From positions 40,792 to 104,791 of the forward strand of contig NZ_QRGR01000006.1 of assembly GCF_003367245.1 (NCBI RefSeq): a stretch of DNA of 64,000 nt, written 5' to 3'. Each line of letters begins with the position of its first letter. The stretch's first letter is position 1. Made by a program: the position numbers and the translations under genes. This document shows positions 26,873 to 35,764 of this stretch, piece by piece. This DNA is from Pontibacter diazotrophicus (GTDB taxonomy: Bacteria > Bacteroidota > Bacteroidia > Cytophagales > Hymenobacteraceae). The notes under the pieces were generated by a model. It worked only from the letters and a program-made list of their open reading frames with translations, made no database searches and was not told the origin of the DNA.

Positions 26873-28234
26873 ATGCTAGGTATGATAGATTTTCGGGCAC
26901 CTGTAAATTCCTATACTATGTCGCTTCTGATTGTTCTTTTTGGCGTTATCGCGCTACTTATCCTGACGCTTGTTTTCCGGATAAATGCCTTTATAGCGCT
27001 TGTGCTGGTGGCACTGGGTGTAGGACTTGCCGAAGGCATGGCCGTGAAAGATGCACTGGCATCGCTGCAGAAGGGGATAGGTGATACACTTGGTTCGCTG
27101 GTGCTGATACTGGGGTTCGGGGCCATGTTGGGAAACCTGTTATCGGAGAGCGGCGCCGCGCAACGTATCACCTACGGCCTGATAAAACGCTTTGGTAAGC
27201 GCAACCTGCAGTGGGCCATGGTGCTGACTGGTTTTATTGTGGGCTTGCCCATGTTCTATAATGCTGGTTTTGTGGTGATCATGCCACTGGTATTTGCCGT
27301 TGCCATTTCTGCGGAACTGCCGCTGCTTTATGTAGGCATTCCGGCTGCTGCCGCACTTTCCGTAACACATGGTTTTCTGCCACCGCACCCCGGACCAACC
27401 GCCATTGCGGTCATATTTGGAGCTGATATCACCCTTACACTCCTCTATGGCCTCTTACTGGCTGTACCTACTATTGTGGTGGCTGGCCCCTTGTTCACGC
27501 GCTTTCTGAGAAATATCAAAACAGAGCCGCCTCAGAACCTCTTTGTGCTAAAACCCCTTTCCGAGGAGCAAATGCCGGGCTACGGTATAAGCATATTAAC
27601 GGCCCTGGTTCCGATTGCACTGATGGCCACCTCTGCTGTATTGACCATTACGCTGCCTGCTGCTTCGCCTTTAAGGCAACTGTTTGAGTTTATAGGTGAT
27701 CCGGTGATGGCGCTCCTGATCTCAGTGCTGGTGGCCATTGTTACCCTGGGCCTGAATAGAGGGAAAACAATGCCGGAAGTGATGCGGGTATGTACAGATT
27801 CGATAGCAGGCATTGCTATGATTCTGCTGATTATTGGAGGTGGTGGTGCCTTGAAGCAGGTACTGATAGATAGTGGTGTAGGGAACGAGGTAACAGCCAT
27901 GCTCAGCGGCACCAACTATTCGCCCCTGTTTCTGGCCTGGCTGATTACGGCGCTACTTCGGGTTTGCCTTGGTTCGGCAACCGTAGCGGCCATTACAGGT
28001 GCCGGTATTGCGCTGCCGCTCGTCGCCAGCACCGGCGTAAGCCCGGAACTGATGGTGCTGTCTATCGGAGCTGGTAGCCTCATGTTCTCCCACGTGAATG
28101 ACCCTGGTTTCTGGATGTTTAAAGAGTATTTCAACCTGTCGATTCCACAAACCCTGGCCACCTGGTCTATCATGGAAACGCTGGTGTCTGTCTTGGGATT
28201 GCTGGGCGTACTCGCGTTGGAGCCCTTTATATAA
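26873..28234 (+). CDS. gntP: GntP-family gluconate:H+ symporter
   Basis: 453 aa from the ATG at 26873; an ATG three codons later is also possible. It is integral inner membrane with about 12-14 helices. Family motifs include FRINAFIALVLVALGVGLAEGM, GFGAMLGNLLSESGAAQRI, IVGLPMFYNAGFVVIMPLVF, GFLPPHPGPTAIAVIFGAD, GSATVAAITGAGIALPLV and FSHVNDPGFWMFKEYFNLS, all as in GntP/GntT. It imports gluconate for the kinase encoded just upstream, and the two form an operon. No terminator as strong as its neighbours' follows. Confidence 0.92.
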   Translation: MLGMIDFRAPVNSYTMSLLIVLFGVIALLILTLVFRINAFIALVLVALGVGLAEGMAVKDALASLQKGIGDTLGSLVLILGFGAMLGNLLSESGAAQRITYGLIKRFGKRNLQWAMVLTGFIVGLPMFYNAGFVVIMPLVFAVAISAELPLLYVGIPAAAALSVTHGFLPPHPGPTAIAVIFGADITLTLLYGLLLAVPTIVVAGPLFTRFLRNIKTEPPQNLFVLKPLSEEQMPGYGISILTALVPIALMATSAVLTITLPAASPLRQLFEFIGDPVMALLISVLVAIVTLGLNRGKTMPEVMRVCTDSIAGIAMILLIIGGGGALKQVLIDSGVGNEVTAMLSGTNYSPLFLAWLITALLRVCLGSATVAAITGAGIALPLVASTGVSPELMVLSIGAGSLMFSHVNDPGFWMFKEYFNLSIPQTLATWSIMETLVSVLGLLGVLALEPFI

Positions 28235-28406
28235 AGACGCCTAAGCTGCAGTATGCACAGTGATACACCGATTCTTAGAGGTGCTTTGCGAGCCGGATTA
28301 AATTATAACATCGCCACAGCCTTTGGCAAACTACTGTTCATTTATAGAGAAAGCGGACTGATTTACAAAAGGAGAAGCTCGTGTTCTACACATTAATCGT
28401 TGGTGC

Positions 28407-29255
28407 TCATTTTATGAAATCATACATGAGGCTGTTTACCTCATCTGGCTTTTCGTGATGCAGCCAATGGGTGGCGTTATCCAAAAAAATCAACTTTCCA
28501 TTAGTGCACTTCGCTATACTGGGCTGTGCCATGGTGTCGTTTAAGAAGGTGTCTTTCCTGCCCCATAGCATCAGGGTGGGCACAGTTACTTCACGGCTTA
28601 CGTCCAGCGATTTGTACTTATAGGCGCGGTACCAGTTAATCATGGTGGTCAGTGCCTTGGGCTGCTGCCAGGCCGCTTTGTAACGTTTTATATCTGCCTC
28701 GGAGAAAGTACCCGCGTTTGCCGTTAGCATCATACTTTTCTCCAGCGCTTTAAAATTAAAGGCCCTGCAGTAAGCCTCCGGCAGCTTAGGAACCTGGAAG
28801 AAGCCGGTATACCAGCTCCTTAAGAGCTGCTTCGGGTTTGTACGGAGTTCCTCGTGCATCACCTCGGGATGTGGCATGTTCAGAATAATGAGCTTTTCCA
28901 GCAGGTTCGGGTAGTGTTGTGCCACAGCCCAGGCTACCGCTCCGCCCCAATCGTGGCCGACCAGGTATACCTTCCGGGCAATAACCTGCTGTATCAGGTC
29001 AGCGATATCGGCTGTTAGTTGAGAGATAGTATAAGCTTTCACCCTGGAAGGTTTGCTGCTGGTATTGTACCCTCGTTGATCAGGTGCCAGTACCCAAAAT
29101 CCTTCAGCTGCGAAAAAATCGAGTTGCTTGTGCCAGCCGTACCAGAATTCCGGGAACCCGTGCAGGAACAATAAAACCTTGCCATCCGGACTACCTGCTT
29201 CTGCTACGTGTAACCGTATGCCGTTTACTGTGTAGTATTTGTCTCTTATCTCCAT
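28407..29255 (-). CDS. Alpha/beta hydrolase, epoxide hydrolase / dehalogenase-like
   Basis: 282 aa, cytoplasmic, with no signal peptide. The oxyanion-hole HGFPEFWYGW (32-41) and the nucleophile elbow GHDWGG with Asp102 point to the epoxide hydrolase/haloalkane dehalogenase branch, which uses Asp rather than Ser. The acid Asp235 (WGRKDTF) and catalytic His263 (NATHWLHHEKP) complete the triad. The cap domain (about 130-215) carries Tyr residues that could serve the epoxide. The substrate cannot be told. It is a monocistronic gene, convergent with the gntKP operon. Confidence 0.88.
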   Translation of the reverse strand: MEIRDKYYTVNGIRLHVAEAGSPDGKVLLFLHGFPEFWYGWHKQLDFFAAEGFWVLAPDQRGYNTSSKPSRVKAYTISQLTADIADLIQQVIARKVYLVGHDWGGAVAWAVAQHYPNLLEKLIILNMPHPEVMHEELRTNPKQLLRSWYTGFFQVPKLPEAYCRAFNFKALEKSMMLTANAGTFSEADIKRYKAAWQQPKALTTMINWYRAYKYKSLDVSREVTVPTLMLWGRKDTFLNDTMAQPSIAKCTNGKLIFLDNATHWLHHEKPDEVNSLMYDFIK

Positions 29256-29360
29256 AAGCTGTCATACCTGCGTGAAGCACTTCAGGATGCATAAGAATGG
29301 AATAGAATTTATTTAAGGCAGAGCATCTCTGTTTCACCGCTTTCAGTGTAGGTGGATAAA

Positions 29361-29400
29361 ACAGAAAGAGGGCAACACGCTCGTGCTGCCCTCTTTCTGT
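29361..29400 (-). terminator. Intrinsic terminator of the T9SS-exported protein gene
   Basis: A 14-bp stem (29361-29374 with 29387-29400) 19 bases beyond the stop codon, followed on the minus strand by TTTTATCC. Confidence 0.75.
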
Positions 29401-29419
29401 TGTTGGTGTATGTGGTGTA

Positions 29420-31807
29420 TTACTTTTTAACCAGCTTAAAGGTATACTTTGAGCCGTTGTCGATGACGTTGAGCAGGTACATCCCTTTTGCATTTGCTTT
29501 TGCGGTGTTCACTGCGAATTCCACCTGGCCATCCTGCACCTGTGCCTGCTGCTCCAATATTACCTGCCCCAGCGTGTTTGTCAGTACCAGGCGCACCGGG
29601 CGACTTTCACCACCCTGTGGCAGGCGCACCATTACCTCCTGTCCGTCAGCGAATGGATTAGGGAAAGCAGCTGCCGTCTCAATTTTTGTATCCATGTCTA
29701 CCGCTTTGATGTTAGAATAAGTAGTAGTGCCATCTAAGTCTATTTGAGCCAGGCGGTAGTAGCGTGTGCCAAAGGCAAGAGCAGCATTGTCTGTGTAGCT
29801 ATAGCGTTGTTTCACAGAAGAGTTAACCACTTTGCTTTCTACAAAAGCCACTTTGCTGAAGGTCTTGCCATTGGTAGACACCTGCACTTCAAAGCCACTA
29901 TTTTCTTCTTCAGAAGCCGTCTCCCAGGTTAGCAGCACTCCCTGTGCCTGGCGCTGCGCTTTGAACCAAGTAAGTTCGACGGGGAGGGGAGAAGGCGCTG
30001 ATTGTGCTGCTCCAATAGTATATCTTCCTAGGTCCTGCAAGTTTTGAACTGTATAATAATTTTCATTCCTACTATAGGTAGTAGGATCTACTACAGACCA
30101 TGAGTCTTCAAAATTTCTTCTGTAAATCTTGTATTCTTCAATTGGCCTAGTTAATTCATAGTTTAGGAAACTAAATTTCACCGCTAAGTTTGGTACATTT
30201 TGTAATGCTCCCGCCGTTAAGTCAAAGTAACGATATGCACTGTATACTCCATTTGTTATTTTCTCACTAATTCCTGTTGTACGTGTTACAGTTAAGGGAA
30301 CTTGAGAGGTTGATGTAGTAATGAAGCTTATACCTATTTCCCCGAAAGCTTCAGCTATAGGACGGGTAGTAACTACTTTACCATATATATATTGTTTAGC
30401 TGTCTCTGGCCTTGCTAAGGTACCGGTTGTTTTGAGATCAACTTTATAAATTTCTGTAAATATTATATTCTCTGTAGTTGAGATATCATCCAAGTTCAAA
30501 GTTCCACTTACGCTTATGTTGCTCAATAGGGTTTTTGGACCATTGCTTATAGTTAGATTTTTAAATGCTACAGTTGGCTCTAATGATGGACTAATAATTT
30601 CTGTAGAATGAATTGTGTTTCTCGGACCGTTCATTATCACCGTGGAGTTACCAGCTGTAAAAGTACCTGTATTCGAGAAGTTTCTGTCTACCTGAAGTAC
30701 ACTACTTACTGTATTGGAAGTGCTACCATTGAATGTACCTGAGTTTATAAAGTTGCCTCCTACCTGGATAGTGCTGATGTTACTAGTATTGTTTGCGTTA
30801 ACTATACCTGAATTAGTGAAGTACCCTGTGATGGTGTGGGTAACCCCTTTTGCATTAAAAGTACCTGTGCTGTTGTTAACCAAATTTCCTGTAATCTGGA
30901 GTCGATTGACAACGGTAGCAGTATCAACATTCAATGTTCCAAAGTTGTTAACGTTACCGACTATTGTATGAAGATAACTGCCAGCAGATGCTCCTCTAGC
31001 ACTGAAAATTGCTCCTTGCATTATAGTCAAATCTTCATCGATTTTTAAGCCTATTCTAGCTCTCTTCTTTCCAACTCCGGCAATTATTAAATTTTTATAA
31101 GAACCAGAGTGCAACAGAGGATTATATAGCCCAGTTTCAAGGAAACTAGATAAATCAGGAAGAACAAAAATATTTTGGGTTTCTGCTGTTGATGCAAATT
31201 CTATGCTACTTCCAGGATGTAATTCATAATACATTTCTCCTGATTGATTATTAGTAGCACCTCCTTTTCTTTCTCTTATGATGGCGCTAGTTACCACCAA
31301 TTTATTTCCTGCACCTATAAGCCAAGTTCCGTTCTCCTTAGGTTTACCATTTGCTAATTGGACCTCAAGAGTTGCTAAAGTTAAAATAGCCTGAGGTGTT
31401 GTGTTAGTGGTAAGATTTGAACCGATTGATACAGTTCCTCCTGCTTTACTATTTCCACTTCCTGCTGTCAAAGTCAGTTTATTACAAGTAGCATTAGCTG
31501 TTGTTACTTTAATATTATGCCCACCATTTATTATCACATCATCGGCAGCAGTTGGTATTGCATCTGCTGCGGGGTTACTATTTTCGTTGTTATTGTTAGT
31601 TAAGCTCCAACTCGTTTTATCATTCCAGTCACCTGTATCAGCCCTAGAGTAATAAGTTTTCTGCCCAAAGCTACTAAAGCTAAGCAACAGCATGCCCAGC
31701 ACCAAAAGCAGCATTTGCTGATTAATTCTGCCGCATCTGCTTTTGAATGTAACCGTGGCAGACTTTGTCCGTAATAGAGGTGAATTTGAAATGTAAAGGT
31801 TTTCCAT
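29420..31807 (-). CDS. Large secreted repeat protein with C-terminal T9SS sorting domain
   Basis: 795 aa. The N-terminus carries a basic stretch and a hydrophobic core (QQMLLLVLGMLLLSFSSFGQ). The first mature segment (YYSRADTGDWNDKTSWSL) is typical of Bacteroidota autotransporter-like surface proteins. Residues about 270-420 repeat the pattern N-S-G-T-F-N-x-x-G/S and V-G-G-N-F-I-N-S, as in parallel beta-helix adhesins. Then come an FN3-like linker starting LPVELTWFKAQRQ and the type A T9SS sorting domain (AAFPNPFADGQE, ending YTFKLVKK), cleaved at the cell surface. The middle of the gene (about 30010-31680) is clearly richer in A+T than the ends. The likely role is adhesion or matrix (inference). 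Confidence 0.85.
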   Translation of the reverse strand: MENLYISNSPLLRTKSATVTFKSRCGRINQQMLLLVLGMLLLSFSSFGQKTYYSRADTGDWNDKTSWSLTNNNNENSNPAADAIPTAADDVIINGGHNIKVTTANATCNKLTLTAGSGNSKAGGTVSIGSNLTTNTTPQAILTLATLEVQLANGKPKENGTWLIGAGNKLVVTSAIIRERKGGATNNQSGEMYYELHPGSSIEFASTAETQNIFVLPDLSSFLETGLYNPLLHSGSYKNLIIAGVGKKRARIGLKIDEDLTIMQGAIFSARGASAGSYLHTIVGNVNNFGTLNVDTATVVNRLQITGNLVNNSTGTFNAKGVTHTITGYFTNSGIVNANNTSNISTIQVGGNFINSGTFNGSTSNTVSSVLQVDRNFSNTGTFTAGNSTVIMNGPRNTIHSTEIISPSLEPTVAFKNLTISNGPKTLLSNISVSGTLNLDDISTTENIIFTEIYKVDLKTTGTLARPETAKQYIYGKVVTTRPIAEAFGEIGISFITTSTSQVPLTVTRTTGISEKITNGVYSAYRYFDLTAGALQNVPNLAVKFSFLNYELTRPIEEYKIYRRNFEDSWSVVDPTTYSRNENYYTVQNLQDLGRYTIGAAQSAPSPLPVELTWFKAQRQAQGVLLTWETASEEENSGFEVQVSTNGKTFSKVAFVESKVVNSSVKQRYSYTDNAALAFGTRYYRLAQIDLDGTTTYSNIKAVDMDTKIETAAAFPNPFADGQEVMVRLPQGGESRPVRLVLTNTLGQVILEQQAQVQDGQVEFAVNTAKANAKGMYLLNVIDNGSKYTFKLVKK

Positions 31808-32768
31808 ATAATAGTTCTGGGTTAAGGGTGACTGAGCTTTTACTTATCGAATAGGTTTGTCTTAATTTTAGGCAATAGCTTTCCTGTGCAAAAACATGAT
31901 GCTTTTTGCTTATTCAAAGATGCTGCTGCTGGCTACAGAAAATCCTTACTTACAAGGCAATAACTTCCACATAGCTGTTTTCACAGCACTTTTTAATTGT
32001 TAATATTTCCTGATATTTTATCTAATAAGATTCTTTGATTCTAAAAATATATAGGTATGTAGCAATATTACATATAAGGTATATTAAATGCTAAAGCTTT
32101 ATTAGGAAAATTTTTATGAGAAAGAGTCTGGCTAATGTTTAAAGCTAAATAAGTCCGATGTTAGATTTGTAAAAATTAATGATGGAAATAATCAAAATTT
32201 GGTTAACATGTCCTGTATATGTAATTTATTTGATATTAAAATAATTTAATATTTATACAAATTCTTATTCTTTTCAGCTATCTAAACTAATTTTTTATTT
32301 ATGATTAAGGCTGGTATAGCACGTAAGTGTGCCAGCAAATCTAATTGATGCAAAAAGTACTGGACATGCTGCTGGTTACCTGAGGGTAGCGGTAACATAT
32401 GTCACCTTTTGTAAATGTTTCCTATCACGATTGGAAGGGAGTAGAAGATACTATGAACTGCATCCCTGGTAAGTATACCCATACATCTTTTTATGCCGGC
32501 TGCTACCGCAGCGCTCTATCTACCTCCGGTATTTGGCAACTTTAGAAAAATTCTTTAATATGTTCCCAAATGCAAAATGAACTTTTCAGGATGATGTAAT
32601 CTTACATAATTGAGTTGCCGCACAACATGTAAATCCAGAAATTTGGTTTGCGTTAGTGGCTGCTTCTTTAATGAATTAGCCTCCTTTTGCTTGAATAGAT
32701 AAGTTTGAACTCAACCAGATCAATCTAACTAACATTTTACGTAACCACATTAGAATCATTAAGCCTGC
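31808..32768. other. 961-base AT-rich gene-free region
   Basis: The longest gap in the window, strongly AT-rich in 31990-32300. No ORF longer than about 20 codons has any support. A TAAGTTTG at 32700-32707 fits the -7 consensus and lies 62 bases before the dehydrogenase start at 32769. No repeats or structured elements were found. Confidence 0.55.
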
Positions 32769-33302
32769 ATGAACAGACGAGTAGTAATTAGAAATATGGC
32801 CCTGGCCGTTACTGGCCTGGTGCTTCTGCCGGGATGCGATCTCAGCAGTAAAAAAGCAACAGCGCAGGAACTGCAGCCATACCTTTCACCAAGCCAGGAG
32901 GGACTTTTAGCACATGTGGTAGACACTATTATCCCCGCTACCGACACTCCCGGCGCCAAAGACCTGAATGTGCATCTCTTCGTCCAGAAAATGGTGGCTG
33001 ATTGTTACGAGAAGGAAGCGCAGGAAAACCTTTCGAAAGGACTGGATGGGCTTAAGGCGAAGACTAAGAAGAAGCATGGAAAAGTATTCGAAGCCTGCAG
33101 CACAGACGAGCGCATTGCCTTGCTGAGAGACATGGAGCAGTCCGGTGACACGAGTGAGAGTGAATTTTACAAACTGGTGAAAGGACTGACTGTGCGGGGC
33201 TACATGAATTCAGAGTACGTGATGATGAACCTTACCAATTACCAGGCAGTACCCGGCCACTACTATGGTTGTGTACCTGTTAATCAAGAATCCCTTTCTT
33301 AA
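32769..33302 (+). CDS. Gluconate 2-dehydrogenase subunit 3 family protein
   Basis: 177 aa. The N-terminus MNRRVVIRNMALAVTGLVLLPGC has a twin-Arg and a lipobox-like Cys, so it is exported, possibly by Tat. The family features are the HVVDTIIPATDTPGAKDLNVHLFVQKMVADCY block, the basic mid-part, and the C-terminal TVRGYMNSEYVMMNLTNYQAVPGHYYGCVPV. It is the small subunit that accompanies FAD-containing membrane sugar(-acid) dehydrogenases and carries the Tat signal for the complex. The FAD subunit begins 6 bases downstream. The cytochrome c subunit seen in some gluconate dehydrogenases is not in the window. Confidence 0.88.
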   Translation: MNRRVVIRNMALAVTGLVLLPGCDLSSKKATAQELQPYLSPSQEGLLAHVVDTIIPATDTPGAKDLNVHLFVQKMVADCYEKEAQENLSKGLDGLKAKTKKKHGKVFEACSTDERIALLRDMEQSGDTSESEFYKLVKGLTVRGYMNSEYVMMNLTNYQAVPGHYYGCVPVNQESLS

Positions 33303-33308
33303 TTCAAA

Positions 33309-35021
33309 ATGGCAAATTTAGCGATAGACGCAGTTAAAGATATGACCTATGATGCCATCGTTATAGGTTCAGGCATCAGCGGTGGCTGGGCAGCAAAAGA
33401 ACTGACCGGGCATGGACTTAAAACCCTTGTGCTGGAGCGTGGCAAGGACGTAAAGCATATAAAAGATTACCCGACGACCACCAAGAACCCGTGGGAGTTC
33501 GAACACCGCGGGCAATTGCCGCTCGAGGTAAAGAATCAAAACCCGATCATCAGCAAGTGTTACGCTTTTTACGAAGGCACTGAGCATTTCTTTGTAAAAG
33601 ATGCGGAGCACCCTTACGTGCAGGAAAAGCCTTTCGACTGGATTCGCGGTTACCAGGTTGGTGGCAAGTCGCTGCTGTGGGCGCGACAGACACAGCGCTG
33701 GAGCGACTTCGACTTTGAAGGTCCGGCCCGCGATGGCTTTGCCGTGGACTGGCCAATCCGCTACGCGGACATCGCGCCGTGGTACAGCTATGTGGAGAAG
33801 TTCGCCGGTATCTCTGGTAACAGAGACGGTGTACCGCAGCTTCCGGACGGAGAGTTTCTTCCACCGCATGAAATGAACTGTGTGGAAACTTTCTTTCAGA
33901 AGCAGGTAGCGCAGAAGTACAAAGACCGACAGGTGATTATGGGGCGTGCGGCACACATCACAAAGCCACAGCCTATCCACCTGGAGCAGGGCAGGGCACA
34001 GTGCCAGCACCGCACCATCTGTGAGCGTGGCTGTCCGTTTGGCGGCTACTTCAGCAGCAATGCCTCTACCATTCCCTGGGCTGCCCGAACAGGCAACCTG
34101 ACGCTACGCCCTGACTCAGTGGTGCATTCTATTATCTATGATGATGAAAAAGGCAAGGCAACCGGTGTGCGCGTGATCGATGCCAATACGAAAGAGGTGA
34201 TGGAGTTTTATGCGAAAATCATTTTCGTGAATGCTGCTGCACTCAACACGAACCTTATCCTGCTAAACTCCACGTCAAAGCGCTTCCCGAACGGGTTGGG
34301 TAACGACAACGGGCTGATGGGCAAATATGTGGGCTTCCATAACTACCGGGCAAGAGTGTCTGCGGAGTATGATGGCCACCTGGACTCTACCACCGACGGG
34401 CGCAGACCGAATAGCCCGTACATACCGCGCTTCAGAAATGTGCATAAGCAGGAGACAGGTTTCCTGAGAGGCTATGCTGCCGGTTTCAATGCCAGACGTA
34501 ACAACGTCACGAATCAGGATGGACTGGGAGAGAGCCTGAAAAACAGCTTGCTGAACCCTTCTTTGGGAGGGTGGTCTGTAGGTTCTCATATGATGGGCGA
34601 AACCATTCCGAAAGAAAGCAACTACGTAGCCCTCGACAAATCTCAAAAAGATCCCTACGACATGCCGCAGCTCAAAGTCTCCATCGATTATGATGAGAAC
34701 GACGAGAAAATGACAAAGGATTACATGGAGCAGATGACGGAGATGTTCACAAACGCTGGTTTTAAAAACATCCAGGCAAAAGACTCTAAACAGGCTCCCG
34801 GTCTTGACATACACGAAATGGGTGGTGTGAGAATGGGTAAAGACCCAAAGACATCGCTGCTGAACAAGTGGAACCAGCTGCACGAATGCAAGAACGTGTT
34901 CGTAACAGACGGTGCCAGTATGACCTCTACATCTACGCAGAACCCTTCGCTTACCTATATGGCCTTTACTGCCCGAGCAGTAGATTTCGCTGTAAAGGAG
35001 ATGAAGAAAATGAACCTGTAA
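33309..35021 (+). CDS. GMC-family FAD oxidoreductase (sugar/gluconate dehydrogenase-like)
   Basis: 570 aa. The FAD-binding dinucleotide motif IGSGISGGWAAKEL is at about 19-32, followed by LVLERGKDVKH. The motif GYQVGGKSLLWARQTQRWSDFDF marks the GMC substrate region. The C-terminus has HEMGGVRMGKDP, VFVTDGASMTSTSTQNPSLTYMA and AVDFAVKEM, as in gluconate 2-dehydrogenase flavoprotein subunits. It has no signal peptide of its own, so it is probably exported as a complex with the Tat-bearing partner just upstream. It oxidises a sugar or polyol in the periplasm and passes electrons to the respiratory chain; the substrate is not determined. Confidence 0.9.
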   Translation: MANLAIDAVKDMTYDAIVIGSGISGGWAAKELTGHGLKTLVLERGKDVKHIKDYPTTTKNPWEFEHRGQLPLEVKNQNPIISKCYAFYEGTEHFFVKDAEHPYVQEKPFDWIRGYQVGGKSLLWARQTQRWSDFDFEGPARDGFAVDWPIRYADIAPWYSYVEKFAGISGNRDGVPQLPDGEFLPPHEMNCVETFFQKQVAQKYKDRQVIMGRAAHITKPQPIHLEQGRAQCQHRTICERGCPFGGYFSSNASTIPWAARTGNLTLRPDSVVHSIIYDDEKGKATGVRVIDANTKEVMEFYAKIIFVNAAALNTNLILLNSTSKRFPNGLGNDNGLMGKYVGFHNYRARVSAEYDGHLDSTTDGRRPNSPYIPRFRNVHKQETGFLRGYAAGFNARRNNVTNQDGLGESLKNSLLNPSLGGWSVGSHMMGETIPKESNYVALDKSQKDPYDMPQLKVSIDYDENDEKMTKDYMEQMTEMFTNAGFKNIQAKDSKQAPGLDIHEMGGVRMGKDPKTSLLNKWNQLHECKNVFVTDGASMTSTSTQNPSLTYMAFTARAVDFAVKEMKKMNL

Positions 35022-35070
35022 CAGGACACGGGTTTCACGATATAAGACACAAGACTTCTGTCTCTCATCA

Positions 35071-35108
35071 ACAGAAAAGCCAGCAATAAACATTGCTGGC
35101 TTTTCTGT
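35071..35108 (+). terminator. Intrinsic terminator of the dehydrogenase operon
   Basis: A perfect 17-bp stem (35071-35087 with 35092-35108), a 4-base loop and T-rich 3' side. Confidence 0.85.
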
Positions 35109-35398
35109 TTTTCAGTGCTTGCTTTATACTTTTATCAACTGAATGCAGCGCTTTAAATACGTTCTACAGTTAATATCAACTTTAAACCCACCCCTTAGCC
35201 CATACGAGGAGGGGATTTTTCATTTTGAAGTGCTGATGCAATACGCATAAATCAGTCAATGTTAGTATAAATTTTTTCCATAGAGCCGCAGCATTTTCTA
35301 TTTGTCAGCACGGAGTGAATCTGTTTACAGTCTTTGGGTTGAGCGCCTTGTATTTGATGCGGTGCCGCACGCAGTGAGGCAGCCCGCAGCGGAGCTAA

Positions 35399-35465
35399 AG
35401 AGGGCCCCTACCCCCGGCAGCTTCAAATGCACAGCGCGATGCCCTTATAGAGGGCCCCTTCCCCC
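35399..35465. repeat. Direct repeat AGAGGGCCCCTnCCCCC, two copies 50 bases apart
   Basis: Copies at 35399-35415 and 35449-35465 differ at one base (A or T). They sit in a locally GC-rich patch inside otherwise AT-rich intergenic DNA. Confidence 0.7.
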
Positions 35466-35529
35466 AAGACGAGGCCTCTCGGCCTTGAGAGCACAGAGCA
35501 ACAGCTATGGAACATTAGGTAAGACGCCG

Positions 35530-35562
35530 CTGTATAAGCTGTTGCTACGGCAGCTTATACAG
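35530..35562. repeat. 12-bp perfect hairpin in intergenic DNA
   Basis: Arms 35530-35541 and 35551-35562 pair perfectly with a 9-base loop, followed on the plus strand by AAAAAC, so it is not a classic terminator there. On the minus strand it lacks a T-run too. It may be the 3' end of the repeat element. Confidence 0.5.
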
Positions 35563-35764
35563 AAAAACACAATACTATTCAATAATATAAAATTCAGTTT
35601 AAGAGCTGTGGCAAACACTGCAAAATCGCTTTGCCATTGGTTATCAGTCTACTGAAAAGTATAACAACCAGCACAAGCCAGCTGCAAGCCCAGGCAAACA
35701 AAACAAATGCTAACGGGTTAGGTATAGTATAAATCGCAGATAAAAAACCAACCGTAATCTAGTT

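Larger units (their letters stand above)
35109..35764. other. Gene-free region with GC-rich repeat block
   Basis: 656 bases. A 117-codon frame (35302-35655) is unlikely to be a gene. The GC-rich core (about 35340-35490) holds the direct repeat described separately, a palindromic GAGGCC...GGCCTT segment near 35470, and a perfect 12-bp hairpin at 35530-35562. It looks like a short noncoding or repeat element. Confidence 0.55.

Noticed and set aside
34275..35093. 272-codon minus-strand frame opposite the GMC oxidoreductase
   Set aside because: Antisense to a well-supported GMC gene; composition is unnatural.
35302..35655. 117-codon frame over the GC-rich repeat patch
   Set aside because: It reads through direct repeats and hairpins, which is typical of noncoding elements.
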